This document shows positions 13,066-24,519 of a DNA stretch of 64,000 nucleotides, piece by piece; the stretch's first letter is position 1, and each line of letters begins with the position of its first letter. The notes under the pieces are model-generated. The model saw only the letters and a program-made list of their open reading frames with translations. It searched no databases and was not told the DNA's origin. The position numbers and the translations under genes were made by a program. Source of the DNA: Sipunculus nudus (Eukaryota; Annelida; Sipuncula; Golfingiida; Sipunculidae); the NCBI GenBank assembly GCA_026874595.1, contig CM049318.1, positions 19,815,456-19,879,455 on the forward strand, given 5' to 3'.

Positions 13066-13800
13066 AAAGCTGGCATTCCATATATGGGTATGCGGTACGT
13101 ATGCGTGTAAAGGTAGAAGTCTGACGCCTGTGATTTCATTAATACCTATGCGATGCAGCACGTGTGCAGCAAAATCGGGCATACAGCATAGAGCTGTAGA
13201 AGTAGGGAACTCATCTGCCTGAGGAATACCCTATCACTGACGTCAAACTTTGGAATTTCCCCGTCCGATATCATGCGTATACGTTTTCAAACGCTACCCT
13301 GAGCGATTCACGCTGGGTGCGATTCATTTTTTTTCAATTCAATTCATTATACATATTTACATTATACATGAAACATTCATTTATCTATAACTGTACCTGT
13401 GACAAAGAGGACTGACTGAGTATATGTCCTCCCAGTATTAATATATTAACCTTTTATAGTAGGCTATATGGTGAAGACACTGCACTAAGAAAACTAAGAT
13501 TAGACTTTTTCGCAATTCTTTTTCTGTAATGATGTATATCTAAGTTTTTGCGAAATAATTAAGATATATTAAAGGTAACATTTCATTAGTAATCTTTACA
13601 TATATAAACCAACACTATAATTGTAGATATTTTATAGAGTTGATAACCTAAGGGAAAAAATGAGATCATGTGTATGTGAATTATTCAGAGAATTATATGG
13701 AGATGAGGTGATCTTTTGTATAGCTCATCTGCATATACACTACGCTTCTAGCATAAGTAAAGCATACGTACTACATACGCATATATAGAATGCTACCTTT
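13066..13800. mobile_element. MITE with ~40-bp terminal inverted repeats
   Basis: The left end AAAGCTGGCATTCCATATAT matches the inverse of the right end (AAAGGTAGCATTCTATATAT on the other strand). Similarity continues for roughly 40 bp through a GTACGTATGC block. The element is 735 bp and is flanked by AGT on both sides (13063-13065 and 13801-13803), a possible 3-bp target duplication. It carries no transposase-like open frame. I cannot assign a superfamily with confidence; a 3-bp duplication would fit PIF/Harbinger-type transposition. Confidence 0.75.
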
Positions 13801-14092
13801 AGTTAAGAAAAATAGTGTTACGGAAAGAGCTTTATTTTCAACCATTCTGACCTTCGTATATATATACATCCAATATTCAAGTTAACCTGAATATGGACTC
13901 TTAGCTGAACATATCAAGGGTAAAATAATTGTCTAATAAAGTCTTTCAGGTACTCCATCGCTGATTGGTATCCCAAACATGGTCGCTTAAATTGAGATAA
14001 GTATTACAGTATATATGCATTAAGTTCTGTATAAATAACATTTTGGTTGAGAACCCGCGATTACAGGCACACTTTTATCAGCGACAATATAG

Positions 14093-14096
<4 letters not shown>

Positions 14097-14150
<54 letters not shown>
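14097..14150. repeat. (TA)n microsatellite
   Basis: Pure TA dinucleotide run in the 3' flank of the first intact gene. Similar runs in this duplication copy lie at 14625-14668, 17972-18030, 18689-18750 and 19974-20026. Confidence 0.97.
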
Positions 14151-14155
<5 letters not shown>

Positions 14156-14618
14156 GCTTTAGATTCGTTTTTAACACACCATATTTTTAACAATAAAAAT
14201 AAAGAAAAACATCACTATGCGCAATAGTTGTGTTTCAAGTTATTCTATGTACATCATTACTGTGGCAATCATTAAGTCTTAAAACTCATTCTTGAACTAC
14301 ACAATTGTTCTTCAGAAACTCTAAATAAGTGTTTATCTTTATTGTGTGTTGAGAGGCAATCTGTCAACCTGTATCTTCCATCGAGATCATTATGCTCCAT
14401 AAAACGTGTGACGAAATCACGATGAATCGTCCGCGTTGCCATGCTCTAGATGTACAGTGTTTGCTTACACATTATTCAGTCTGATAGATTATAGCAGAAT
14501 CATTAATCACGAGGTCACGCAGGTGCACGTGTAATCTACTCCTTGTAGCTAATGCTGGTCATGAATCATACTCCGATCACAGTCATGACTGCATGGACAT
14601 CACATGTGTACATTTAGG

Positions 14619-14671
<53 letters not shown>

Positions 14672-15411
14672 TTATGTAAAAGATTAGTGCTGAATCAGCA
14701 TATTTATATATATGGTGATACTGCTCTATTCTGTCACAGTTATAGTTCAATGACGGCAATCAACCCATGAAAGTAGTTAGAGATAAAAAGTAACATAATC
14801 TAATAAGTTAAATACAATTTGAGTGCAAATAAAGAAACCTATTTGAATGTTATGTCCCTGTAGAATTATAGTTTTCATTATATTGAAAGGATTTTTTGCA
14901 GTGTCCCATTTGTACAAAAAATGGAAAAACTGTACCTTAACCCAGGATCGAAGGTAATTCTTGGTGTTTTGGAGAACATACATATAAAGTTGCTATTTTA
15001 GTATGTTTAATACAGGATATATAAAACTGGATATACCTATTCCACTTTGAGAACTTATAAAATTAAAGAGACATGTTCACATAACAGGTATGTTAATATA
15101 CATGATGTATACCGTTTCCTTCTTAAATAGTGTTGAGTCTGCAAAGTATGGTTGGGAAACCATTTACTTTCTTCTGTATGCTGGTGGGGAAAAAACTTCC
15201 ACCGGCCGCGATCAGTGGTTCAAAATATAAACTTTGCGCGCACGCCTCCTGGTGGCTGAGCCAAATGCGCGGAGTAGCATTTCACAATTTTATCACAAGT
15301 CCCATCCTTCTTTCATGTATATTTTTCGAATTGGATTATAATTCCGGGATGATTTTAATTGCAAATGTAAACTAATTTCAAGAAATGTGCACATATTATT
15401 GCAAATATGTA

Positions 15412-15586
15412 CAGTAGAATCTCCGAATAAAGGACACTGACAGGACCAACAAGTTGCCCGCAATAGAGATACGCCATTATTAGGGAGGCTTTAGATTTCG
15501 GGACCTACTTTCAAGGGACAGCCCGTTAGTGGCCGTAAATAGGAGGTGCCTTTGTACAGCGTTTTCCGTAAGAAGAGGTTCCACTG
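15412..15586. mobile_element. 175-bp MITE, Tc1/mariner-pogo type, copy 1
   Basis: The ends CAGTAGAATCTCCG and the inverse of AGAGGTTCCACTG form imperfect inverted repeats (CAGTRGAAYCTC). The element is flanked by TA on each side (15410-15411 and 15587-15588), as expected for Tc1/mariner/pogo transposition. It has no coding capacity. It lies 9 bp beyond the stop codon of the acyltransferase gene, so it must form much of that gene's 3' UTR. An equally long copy occupies the same position beside the gene at 34738, so the insertion predates the duplication. Confidence 0.85.
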
Positions 15587-15595
15587 TATGGTTCT

Positions 15596-17074
15596 TTAGG
15601 ACTGTTTGCAGTATCTCTCGACTGTCTCCTCCAGTCGACAGAGGAAATTCTTTAGGAATTTCTGACTGACCATTGATGTATTAAAGGTAACCGTCCAGGT
15701 CAGGCGGCCATTGAACGTGGACACCCCGTGGTAAAAATAAGGCTCTTTCTTGGAAGAGTTCATCCCATTAACAGCTCTGCAGTAATGGGTCATCTGTATC
15801 TTGCATTTTTCTCCATATATGGTTGGTTCCGGGCCGGTGTTGCAGTTCCCTAGGTTACTCAGGATTCCTTGTTGGACCATGTTGAATTCTTCCATGAGCT
15901 GCATGAATGGTGTTGATTGTATTAGATCACAAAAATACCTTGACAGTTTCGCCATCTCTAAGCTCTTTTTCAGGGCAGCCCCTTTCTTAACCCCCGAAAA
16001 TACATTCTTGCATGTGGACCAGAATTTCTCCTGGGTCCAATCTGGTCGAGCTTTGATCTTGCTTTCACCTTCACTGTTATAGGTGCTGAGGGGTTGAGGA
16101 CTCTTCAGCCCGGCGTGGACCCTCATGTCAATTGGCCAGGTCATTTTGACCGGAGACGGCGGCTTTATGTTAGCATCTTGATAGGCCCCATACAGAGCCA
16201 CACTAGAAGCCACTAGAAGTACACTGTGGACAGAAACGCCATGTTGCTTTGAGCATTTGAGGAGAGCGGAAGTGACGTCACGGCTAAGGACGAGTGGCAT
16301 TGCAAATGGAACACTTCCGTCATTGTTTTCGGCTCGACTTGGCTCATCCGGGTACTTCAGCTCCATGGCTGGAGGAACTCCAAATGTGCGGCTCTTCCAG
16401 CGGAGCGCACCGATCAATACTTTAAAGTACCAAGGCGTGGAGCCCTCTTCCTTCACCAAAGCCGTCTCATATGAATCGACGAGTGGAATGCTGGGAAGGA
16501 TATCTGTGGTGTCTTGCTCATTCACTACCGCTGACAGAACAGGATATAACTGTCGGTACAAAAAGTCGAACCCGCTCTTTCCGTCAACGATGGTGTGGTG
16601 TATGGTGAGTATAATCATGTAATGATAACATGATTCGTCAGTGTCTCCATTCTTTATCGGCATCAGCGTCACACGGTAGAGTTGACCATTCTTTTCGTCG
16701 AGGGGGATTTTAGAAATGTCACGTAACAGTGTTGGCCAATCATCTCTAACAATAGGGTCTGCCGATCTCACGTCTAACTTCTCCTCTGGACTTTCCATAG
16801 GAACAAATCTATATCCAAAAGGGTTTTCTTTTACACCTTTATCGATGACGATCTTCATCCGGAGTATCTCTTGGGCCCGGACAGTGACAGTGACTGCCTG
16901 TCTTACCTGTTCTAAAGTGAGTGGACGGCTGGTCTCCAAGAACATCATGTGATAACAAAGAATGGGCTCCATTACTTCACCAAGGTAATACATGAACGCC
17001 TCGTTCATACCTAGCGGTCTTCCAGCGCTCTTGTCGCCATCTGATATGTGTTTGAAGCTGATTGCTTCAGCCAT
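15596..17074 (-). CDS. CoA-dependent acyltransferase, HHxxxDG (condensation/CAT-like) family, 492 aa
   Basis: The single open exon encodes a full-length 492-residue protein. The motif HHTIVDG lies at residues 159-165 (His160 the presumed general base, Asp164 structural). It ends the N-terminal lobe, where CAT-like, PapA/condensation and alcohol acyltransferases carry it. Other family-conserved blocks are KYPDEPSR (240-247), WPIDMRVHAGLKSPQPLSTY (313-332), SNLGNC (406-411) and YHGVSTFNGRLTW (448-460). There is no signal peptide or membrane segment, so a soluble cytosolic enzyme is expected. From the family, the reaction should be acyl transfer from an acyl-CoA or carrier thioester to a hydroxyl or amine; the substrate is unknown. 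The start is fixed by an acceptor 8 nt upstream and an A at -3 with G at +4. It has about 28 differences from the paralogue at 34738. Confidence 0.93.
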   Translation of the reverse strand: MAEAISFKHISDGDKSAGRPLGMNEAFMYYLGEVMEPILCYHMMFLETSRPLTLEQVRQAVTVTVRAQEILRMKIVIDKGVKENPFGYRFVPMESPEEKLDVRSADPIVRDDWPTLLRDISKIPLDEKNGQLYRVTLMPIKNGDTDESCYHYMIILTIHHTIVDGKSGFDFLYRQLYPVLSAVVNEQDTTDILPSIPLVDSYETALVKEEGSTPWYFKVLIGALRWKSRTFGVPPAMELKYPDEPSRAENNDGSVPFAMPLVLSRDVTSALLKCSKQHGVSVHSVLLVASSVALYGAYQDANIKPPSPVKMTWPIDMRVHAGLKSPQPLSTYNSEGESKIKARPDWTQEKFWSTCKNVFSGVKKGAALKKSLEMAKLSRYFCDLIQSTPFMQLMEEFNMVQQGILSNLGNCNTGPEPTIYGEKCKIQMTHYCRAVNGMNSSKKEPYFYHGVSTFNGRLTWTVTFNTSMVSQKFLKNFLCRLEETVERYCKQS

Positions 17075-17082
17075 TGTTGCAC

Positions 17083-17970
17083 CTGAAATAAAAGGAAATA
17101 AAAAAAATGGTTAATCCTTTATAATTTGGATCATCATTTTTAATTATTAGGTGTGATGCACAATACCTTCATGGGGACCCTTTGATAACTTAGACACCCC
17201 TGGTGAAACAATAAGACAATTGTAAATAATTGTGAATACGAACACCCCGTGACATGTTCAGCTGGATCGTAAACACGACCTCCCAGGTACATGTTAAGCC
17301 GGATCGTGAACACAGCCATCTAGTTACATGCTAACTAGGATCAAAAACACGACCACACAGTTACATGTTAAGCGGGATAATCAGGAACCTCTTAGTTACA
17401 TGTTAAGCTGGATCGTTAACATGATCGACCAACTAGTTATAAACTGGATTGCAAATACGATTACCCAGTTACATATTGAGCCAGACCGTAACTACGACCC
17501 CCCCCCCCCCGCCTCTAGTTACAGTTTAAGCCCGTAGGTAAACACGAACACGCAGTCACATGTTAAGTCTGACCAGTCATGTAATGTTTTCATTTTAATT
17601 ACTAAATCATTTAATTTCATCTTTCAATCTTAAAATAAATGAATTAACAAACCCATGGAATCCATGGAACATGACGCTCAGCTTGTAAGCTGTACCCGTG
17701 ATAACAATAGTGATATTTTGCAAAGTAAATCTTCAGGCCTGATAAATTTCAAACTTTAATTGAATACATTTCTGACAGAAGCATATTGTTTATATTCTAC
17801 TTCTTGAACGAAAATTAAATTTCCTTCCTCAACTTTGCAAACAATTTAATTGTTACATCATTTTTATTTTTGTAGTGTGAAATTGATATTAAATCTGCAA
17901 AAATTAAAAAAAAAATAAATAAATTTATATCATTTTAGTTTTTGTAGTGTGACATTAATATTAAATCTGG

Positions 17971-18034
<64 letters not shown>

Positions 18035-18217
18035 CGTTTCAGTTATAAACATAAACATCAAAGAATTAAACATTAGAAGCAATAACCATGCCCTTGCTCA
18101 ACGCATGGTTGAGTATATTGATATTCTATATCTGTTCCATCCAGCTCGGTCTCAGATGTGTGGTTGTTATTCGCCAAACCGGATGTATAAAAAGGAGAGT
18201 GTGTGTACATATCTTAC
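17083..18217 (-). other. 5' UTR intron of the gene at 15596-17074 (type-A first exon)
   Basis: Acceptor TTTTATTTCAG at 17083-17084 and donor CGGAG|GTAAGATATG at 18218/18217 give a 1,135-nt intron. It contains a small 37-bp repeat cluster and a (TA)n tract. The boundaries come from consensus splice signals conserved in the paralogues at 8687 and 36216. A second conserved donor 2 kb further upstream suggests an alternative first exon. Confidence 0.72.
17240..17575. repeat. Small degenerate 37-bp minisatellite (about 8 units)
   Basis: The unit 'ttacatgttaagctggatcg' plus 'taaacacgaccacccag' recurs at roughly 17251, 17288, 17325, 17361, 17396 and onward, with a 12-base C run interrupting it near 17500. 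The unit is clearly the relative of the huge array in the intron of the duplicate gene ('ttacacgtcaagtcggatca'). This copy is short and diverged, so it resembles the unexpanded state. Confidence 0.85.
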
Positions 18218-18420
18218 CTCCGCTTGGGCACCTTGGGCTAGTGGAGAAGAAATAGTCGTGAGTTTCTTCGCCCCTAAGAGATATACTGACTCCCTATCCC
18301 AGGGGGCGCTTTTTATCAAACTGATTGCCAAACTTTGTGATGAGTTTTTGACCCCTTCGATAATAATATAGACCGCAGCGCATACAGGGTTCACGCAGCT
18401 TGATTAAAGAGACCTATACT
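18218..18420 (-). promoter_or_regulatory. Type-A first exon / promoter region
   Basis: Upstream of the donor, the minus-strand sequence is conserved with the region at 43037-43200 and more weakly with 9976-10100. Shared phrases include 'gactccctatc..ag' and 'gagtttttgacccc'. The exon's 5' end cannot be placed. A TATATTATTA on the minus strand near 18362-18371 is a possible TATA-like element. Confidence 0.5.
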
Positions 18421-18685
18421 CTGCCTTTTAGTGTTAATAGTTGATCTCTCTCTTGACGTAGACAACCAGATATTTTTAATATAATGACTTCCCTCATATC
18501 AACAGTATCTTTAGATACTTCTTTATAGTTTACTCAATACATCTTAATACAAATAGCAACATTTGCAGAGAAATCTGACATGTGGAGTTCTTAAACAGAT
18601 AAATTGCCTATGTGGTCCGATAGATAAGACTGCCTGCTGACGTTAGCGATCGATAGGTCTGTACTCACACGCATGGTCATATGAG

Positions 18686-18756
<71 letters not shown>

Positions 18757-19988
18757 CGAACCAATGATTGTGTTGTCTTGCTATCTGTGACACTACCGTT
18801 AAATAAATTAAGATCAGTGAAAAAAAAACATTCTGGAGCAGGGCAATACATTTGAGGTATGCGACAATATATGATAAATAAAACTGGATGATAAAGTCAG
18901 TAATAACATTTATAAGGTGTCCTGAAACCTGACCCCTGCCTAGTGTCATGTTGCTGTCTTGAATTTAGTTCTCATATGGACGGAGTTACGATTTATATAA
19001 AAACACCACCACGAACCAATGAGTAGAGTTCTCCAACAGTGACTTCATGTGTTGTTTTGCGGTGTCATTTAGTAACATCATGAAATAAATGAAGTACGAG
19101 AAATTAAAATTCTGTTTTAACATTGTCAACACCAAGCCATGAAAACCCGACTCAATAGGCAATGATGATTGGGTTGGTAATCTTAACATTATGCTACGAA
19201 TGATGAATAAACACAAGGGAATACATATGGACTCACAGCCAAAACTGAACCCGGTCTCTATGGCAACGAGTCATTTCCTGTATCGCGTACAAGTTGGCTG
19301 CGTCTATAGTAACCCAAGCGAGCCACGCCTGTATTCATGCGGTCAGAAATTCAACAAACATTTACCATATAGGTTTACCAATATAAACGGAACTTTTGTC
19401 GCTCATGTTTGGTTTTGTTTGAAAGTACATTAAAAATGGTAACGCTTGGTCTGGTATGTGTAAAAAATGACGAAAATATTTGCATCCTAATAAGGCCTTA
19501 TAATGCGTTCCTCAGACCTAGATGTAAAGGCACTCTGACAGCCAAATGATCTGGTCGTAATGTCAGAGGGCCGATATGGCGCTAGTCTGCATCCATCATC
19601 GTTTTAATTAATTAGGGAAAGACTTTCCCTCGGTCCCTACGCCCAAGGGTTATGATGATTGCAGTTAAATCCAAACTCGTTCGTAAATCGTCAATGTCCA
19701 AACACTAGAGTGCTTGTTTTGTCTATTCATTACTATCTGATTTTCAAGATACTTACTACAAACATACTCTATGAACCTTTAATTAATAAAAAATAATAAT
19801 TATAATTATTATTATTATTTATAAACATCATCATCATCATCTAACTCACCCTCTGTCCGTTGAAAAGAAGCTGTTTTATTTGTTTAACAAATTGGCTTCA
19901 TCTCAGCACAAACACTGTACCAGGTTTTACAAATATTTAATTTATATATTATGAAAATGTGTTCTTGAGTTCTATATATATATATATA

Positions 19989-20027
<39 letters not shown>

Positions 20028-20179
20028 TAGGATCAGCCTACTTCAGTATCCTTGTACCATTTCATGATTAAACCCAAAAGGATTATTCAGTGGGAAGGTT
20101 TTGAAAGAGAATTGTTTAGTTGTAACATTGGGAACACACATATAAGCGGTAAAAAGACAGACATACTTCTTACTCTTAC

Positions 20180-20510
20180 CTGAGCAGTATGCAAAGGAAA
20201 CAACAAAAGACTTGTCCAACTGACAGGTAAGGGTGGTAACCTCTCTCCTGTGAATGCTATGATTGACTGGAGTATACATAGCGGACCTCACTATCGAACC
20301 AAGGCTCTCATCTGGTATGAACCTGAGGGCACTGAGCTACCTGTCTGCATTGTAAACATGCAATACCTATATGGCACGAAAGCTTGGACACTTACGTGTG
20401 TTGACCATAGGTTCTATATACTAACTGTCAAGTTGGCTACACGGTACCTGTTCTGTGAAGGAACAATCACGTAGTCTCACTGGTACGTGTCTGAGCCATA
20501 TTAAAGCAGT
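20180..20510 (-). promoter_or_regulatory. Type-B first exon and conserved upstream block
   Basis: A donor TGCTCAG|GTAAGAG (exon end at 20180) matches donors at 45102 (TTTTCAG|GTAAGAA), 50788 (CTCCAG|GTAAGAA) and 60299 (GCTAAG|GTAAGAG), each upstream of an intact paralogue. Further upstream, a block around 20385-20510 ('tacgtgtgttgaccat.ggttctata', 'agtctcactgg') is shared with 45308-45424 and faintly with the regions near 51080 and 60585. I infer a promoter with a non-coding first exon. The transcription start is not visible. Confidence 0.55.
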
Positions 20511-20785
20511 ATTAAAATATGAAATAACTCAATATACAGTTCAACCTGGTCTTGCGGACACCTCTTTAAGGCAGATATATTTATGTAACTGACACAATAC
20601 ATATGTTTTCTGAATTGCTTTTGTAAGCTATGTACATTTTAATGAGTGTACAAACTGACCCAATCCAGGGTTCTCAGTGTAAACGAGCCTGTATATATCT
20701 TCAGGTTATATCGCTGTACGGCCGATACTCAATTCACAAAAGAGATACCTAAGGCAAAAAAATAAATAAAAATAAAAATAACAGG

Positions 20786-21083
20786 TATGGTTCTCAGGCA
20801 CCGCCCGCATCAATTTTAAACCCCCGCATCAAAAATTTTTATTTTGATTTTCAATAGAAACTTACCAATATTTGCTGCAACCGCTCGGACATTTCTGTCA
20901 AGGAGATAAAATTATACAATTTCCTTTTTTTTATGTAGGGCTTTTACTTGTTAAGCAAAATAAATCTGTTATTATCATGCTTTTCCCTAATCATTTGTCA
21001 TTTTTATCAAAACATACCAAAAAATTAAAATAAAAAAACCGCCCGCCCGCATTGATTTCTGAAAAAAGTGCCTGAGAACCATA
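20786..21083. mobile_element. MITE with 16-bp perfect terminal inverted repeats
   Basis: TATGGTTCTCAGGCAC at 20786-20801 is perfectly inverted at 21068-21083. Counting the outer TA as target duplication gives a 294-bp element with TGGTTCTCAGGCAC ends. Subterminal 'cgcccgcat' motifs are also inverted (left 20802-20833, right about 21040-21052). It has no open frame and is most likely a non-autonomous TA-inserting DNA transposon. Confidence 0.85.
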
Positions 21084-22020
21084 CATTTTTTATATTTTGG
21101 CCTAACAAAACAGTCACTACATTCATGTTATAGACCTCTATTTATCAATCAACTAGGATCAGACAAGACGACTACAGTTTCAGTCTGTATTTTAGTTGTA
21201 TCAATTGTTTCACAACTACACGGCTTTCTGGTAGGCTGTGGTAAGCGGCTGTGATGCCCGAAATCTCTTTCAAGCCATCAGTCCTGGTGGTCCAAGCATC
21301 CGATTGGACGCGCGGGTATCTGAGTGTAAGACCGAGAGGATCAAAGTTTGCAACAGTAGCAGTCACTGTCCATTTCCGATTACAGCATACAATCCAGTCA
21401 ACTGTGTATTACTGCGCTCAAACTGAGCCTCATATTTTGATATAGTAAAATAATCATGTAATGGCACTATATATAGTAATATAATGATGCGATAATAGTG
21501 TATATACAAACATATTTTATTTTATTTTGCCTTTCGCAAACTGACACAGATCTCCTCTTCTCCAAAATCCCACGTGACTCTCCAACCGTTTTGCTTGAGC
21601 GTCCCGGACTCTTCAAATATCCTCCTATTGACCTTTGTCATCTCATGATAAGTCCAATATAGCAATAAGTGATAGAAATAAGACTGGATTTCATTTTTGG
21701 AAGCTAACGAAATCGGTTAATAGATCACGAGTGAAGAGATTTGGACTATGATTACGTTTATCAAGCAGAGCTCAACATCTATTTCTTTTTTATCCAACGG
21801 AATGCTAAACTTAAGTCACATATTCACGGTGTATAGCCACAGTGTGCCTGAGTGTTTGAAAATCCTTGGCGGTCCCGCGGCAAACCGTACCGATCCAGGA
21901 TGGACCGTGTCGATAGTTTCAAACGGTTTAAAACTTCCGTGGGTCACAAAAGCCCCACCGCGGTGACAGGCATATCGTAAAGGCACCTTAGTGTAACCTT
22001 TGTACAATCTGAGTGTAACC
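21084..22020. other. No gene recognised
   Basis: Short overlapping open frames on both strands and a GC-richer stretch (21840-21960) leading into the 31-bp array. No motif was recognised. Confidence 0.45.
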
Positions 22021-22021
22021 T

Positions 22022-24322
22022 TAGTACAACCGCACCCGCCACAGGACAGCCGTAGTACACACTTCCCTGCCGTAGGACATTCATAGTACAACCCTCCACG
22101 CCATAGCAGAGTCGTAGAACAACCCTCCCCTCCGTAGGACAGTAGTACAACCCTCCTCGCAGCAGGGCAGCCGTAGTACAACCCTCCCCGTCGTAGGTCA
22201 GTCGTAGTACAACCCTCCCCGTCGTGGGACAGCCGTAGCACAACCCTGCCCATCGTAGGACGGTCGTAGTTCAACTAATCTCGCCGCACGAGAGTCGTAG
22301 TACAACCATCCTCGTCGTAACACAGTCGTAGAACAACCCTACTCTCCGTAGGACAGTCGTAGTACAACCCTCCCCGTCGTGGGACAGCCGTAGCACAACC
22401 CTGCCCATCGTAGGACGGTCGTAGTTCAACTCATCTCGCAGCACGAGAGTCGTAGTACAACCATCCTCGTCGTAACACAGTCGTAGAACAACCCTACTCT
22501 CCGTAGGACAGTCGTTGAACAACCCTCCCCGTCGTAGAACTGTCGTAGTAGGACCCTGCCCGCCGTAGGACAGTCGTAGTACAACCCTCCCCACCGTATG
22601 ACAGCCAAAGTACAACCCTCCCCGCCGTAGGACATTCGTAGTACAACTCTCCCCGCCGTCGGACAGTCGTAGTACAACCATCCCCGCCGACGGACCGTCG
22701 TAGTACAACCCTCCCCGCCGCAGGAAAGTCGTAGTACAACCCTCCTTGCCGTAACACAGTAGCAGAACAACCCTTCCCTCCGAAAAACAGCCGCAGTACA
22801 ACCGTCCCCGCTGTGGGACAGTAGTAGTTCAACCGTTCCCGCCGTGGGGACAGTCGTAGTACAACCCTCCCCGCCGTAGGACAGTCGTAGTACAACCCTC
22901 CCCGCCATAGGACAGTCGAAGTACAACCCTCCCCGCCGTAGGACAGTCGTAGTACAACCCTCCCCGCAGTAGGGCAGTAGTAGTACAACCTTCCTCGCCA
23001 TAGGGCAGTCGTAGTACAACCGTCCCCGCCGTAGGACAGTCGTAGTACAACCCTCCCCGCCGTAAGACAGTCGTAGTAAAACCGTCCCCGCCGTAGGACA
23101 GTCGTAGTACAACCCTCCCTGCCGTAAGGCAGTCGTAGTTCAACCCTCCCCGACATAGGGCAGTCGTAGTACATCCCTCTCCGCTATAGGGCAGTCGTAG
23201 TACGACCCTCCCCGCCATAGGGCAGTCGTAGTACGACCCTCCCCGCTATAAGGCAGTCGTAGTACATCCCCCTCCGCCATAGGACAGTCGTAGTACAACC
23301 CTCCCTGCCGTAAGCCAGTCGTAGTAAGACCCTCCCCGCTATAAGGCAGTCGTAGTACAACTCTCTCCGCCATAGGGCAGTCGAAGTACGACCCTCCCCG
23401 CCATAGGGCAGTCGAAGTACGACCCTCCCCGCCGCAGGACAGTCGTAGTACATCCCTCCCCGCCATAGGGCAGTCGTAGTACAACCCTCCCCGCCACAGG
23501 ACAGTCGTAGTACAACCCTCCCGGCCGTAGGACAGTCGTAGTACAACCCTCCATACCGTAGGACAGTCGAAGTTCAACCGTCCCCGCCGTAGGACAGCCA
23601 TAGTTCAACCATCACCTCCGTAGGACAGTCGTAGTACAACCCTCCCCGCCGTAGGACAGTCGAAGTTCAACCGTCCCCGCCGAAGGAAAGTCGTAGTACG
23701 ACCCTCCCCGCCGTAGGACAGTCGTAGTACAACCCTCCCCGCTGTAGGACAGTCGAAGTTCAACCGTCCCCGCCGAAGGAAAGTCGTAGTACGACCCTCC
23801 CCGCCGTAGGACAGTCGTAGTACGACCCTCCCCGCCGTAGGACAGTCGAAGTTCAACCGTCCCCGCCGAAGGAAAGTCGTAGTACGACCCTCCCCGCCGT
23901 AGGACAGTCGTAGTACAACTCTCCCCGCCGTAGGACAGTCGTAGTACAACCGTTCCCGCCGAAGGAAAGTCGTAGTACGACCCTCCCCGCCGTAGGACAG
24001 TCGTAGTACAACCCTCCCCGCCGTAGGAGAGTCGAAGTTCAACCGTCCCCGCCGAAGGAAAGTCGTAGAATGACCCTCCCCGCCGTAGGACAGTCGTAGT
24101 ACGACCCTCCCCGCCGTAGGACAGTCGAAGTTCAACCGTCCCCGCCGAAGGAAAGTCGTATTACGACCCTCCCCGCCGAAGGACAGTCGTAGTACGACCC
24201 TCCATGCCGTAGGACAGTCGTAGTACAACCCTCCCCGCCGTAGGACAGTCGTAGTACGACCCTCCCCGCCGAAGGACAGTCGTAGTACGACCCTCCCCGC
24301 CGTAGGACAGTCGTAGTTCAAC
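22022..24322. repeat. 31-bp GC-rich minisatellite, about 74 copies
   Basis: The unit 'ccgccgtaggacagtcgtag' plus 'tacaaccctcc' repeats every 31 bp with few indels. It is strikingly GC-rich against AT-rich flanks. The left part is more diverged. From 23665 the units are organised as a 93-bp (3-unit) higher-order repeat: the variant 'gttcaaccgtccccgccgaa' recurs at 23665, 23758, 23851, 23944 (variant), 24037 and 24130. On the minus strand the unit has no stop codon in any frame, so all three minus frames stay open for long stretches (up to 238 codons). These carry a 31-residue period (RVVLRLSYGGEGCTTTVLRR...). I treat those frames as incidental. Confidence 0.93.
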
Positions 24323-24519
24323 TTGATTCCTAACCATCCTGGGATGATTATTCCCTATCACGAGTGAAATCATTTATTATAACTAGGTTTGAACTTCACT
24401 CGTTATAAAGGTGTCCACCAAACTACTGCCACTTTTTGGAACATTCTACTCCGTGTTTGTGCTATTTAGTATCATTGCTTCTGTTTCATAGTATCAACAT
24501 ATTGCATGTACCCTCAGCC

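Larger units (their letters stand above)
14061..20510. other. Segmental duplication, copy 1 (matches 33371-45424)
   Basis: Collinear similarity with the second block begins at 'acaggcacacttttatcagcga' (about 14063 and 33372). It continues through the 3' flank, the MITE, the coding region, the 5' intron and both first-exon regions, and ends near 'tctcactgg...gtgtc.gagc.atatta' (about 20510 and 45424). This copy is 6.45 kb against about 12.05 kb. Most of the difference is the expanded 37-bp array in copy 2. Confidence 0.88.

Noticed and set aside
18591-18851. Tyr-Ile-rich open frames over (TA)n tracts (also near 33793, 51116, 52472, 54374, 54675)
   Set aside because: Translation of microsatellite DNA only.
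21944-24373. Many long minus-strand open frames (up to 238 codons) as repeat proteins
   Set aside because: They are the three phases of one stop-free 31-bp minisatellite, overlap each other, and have no start context, splice context or recognisable domain.
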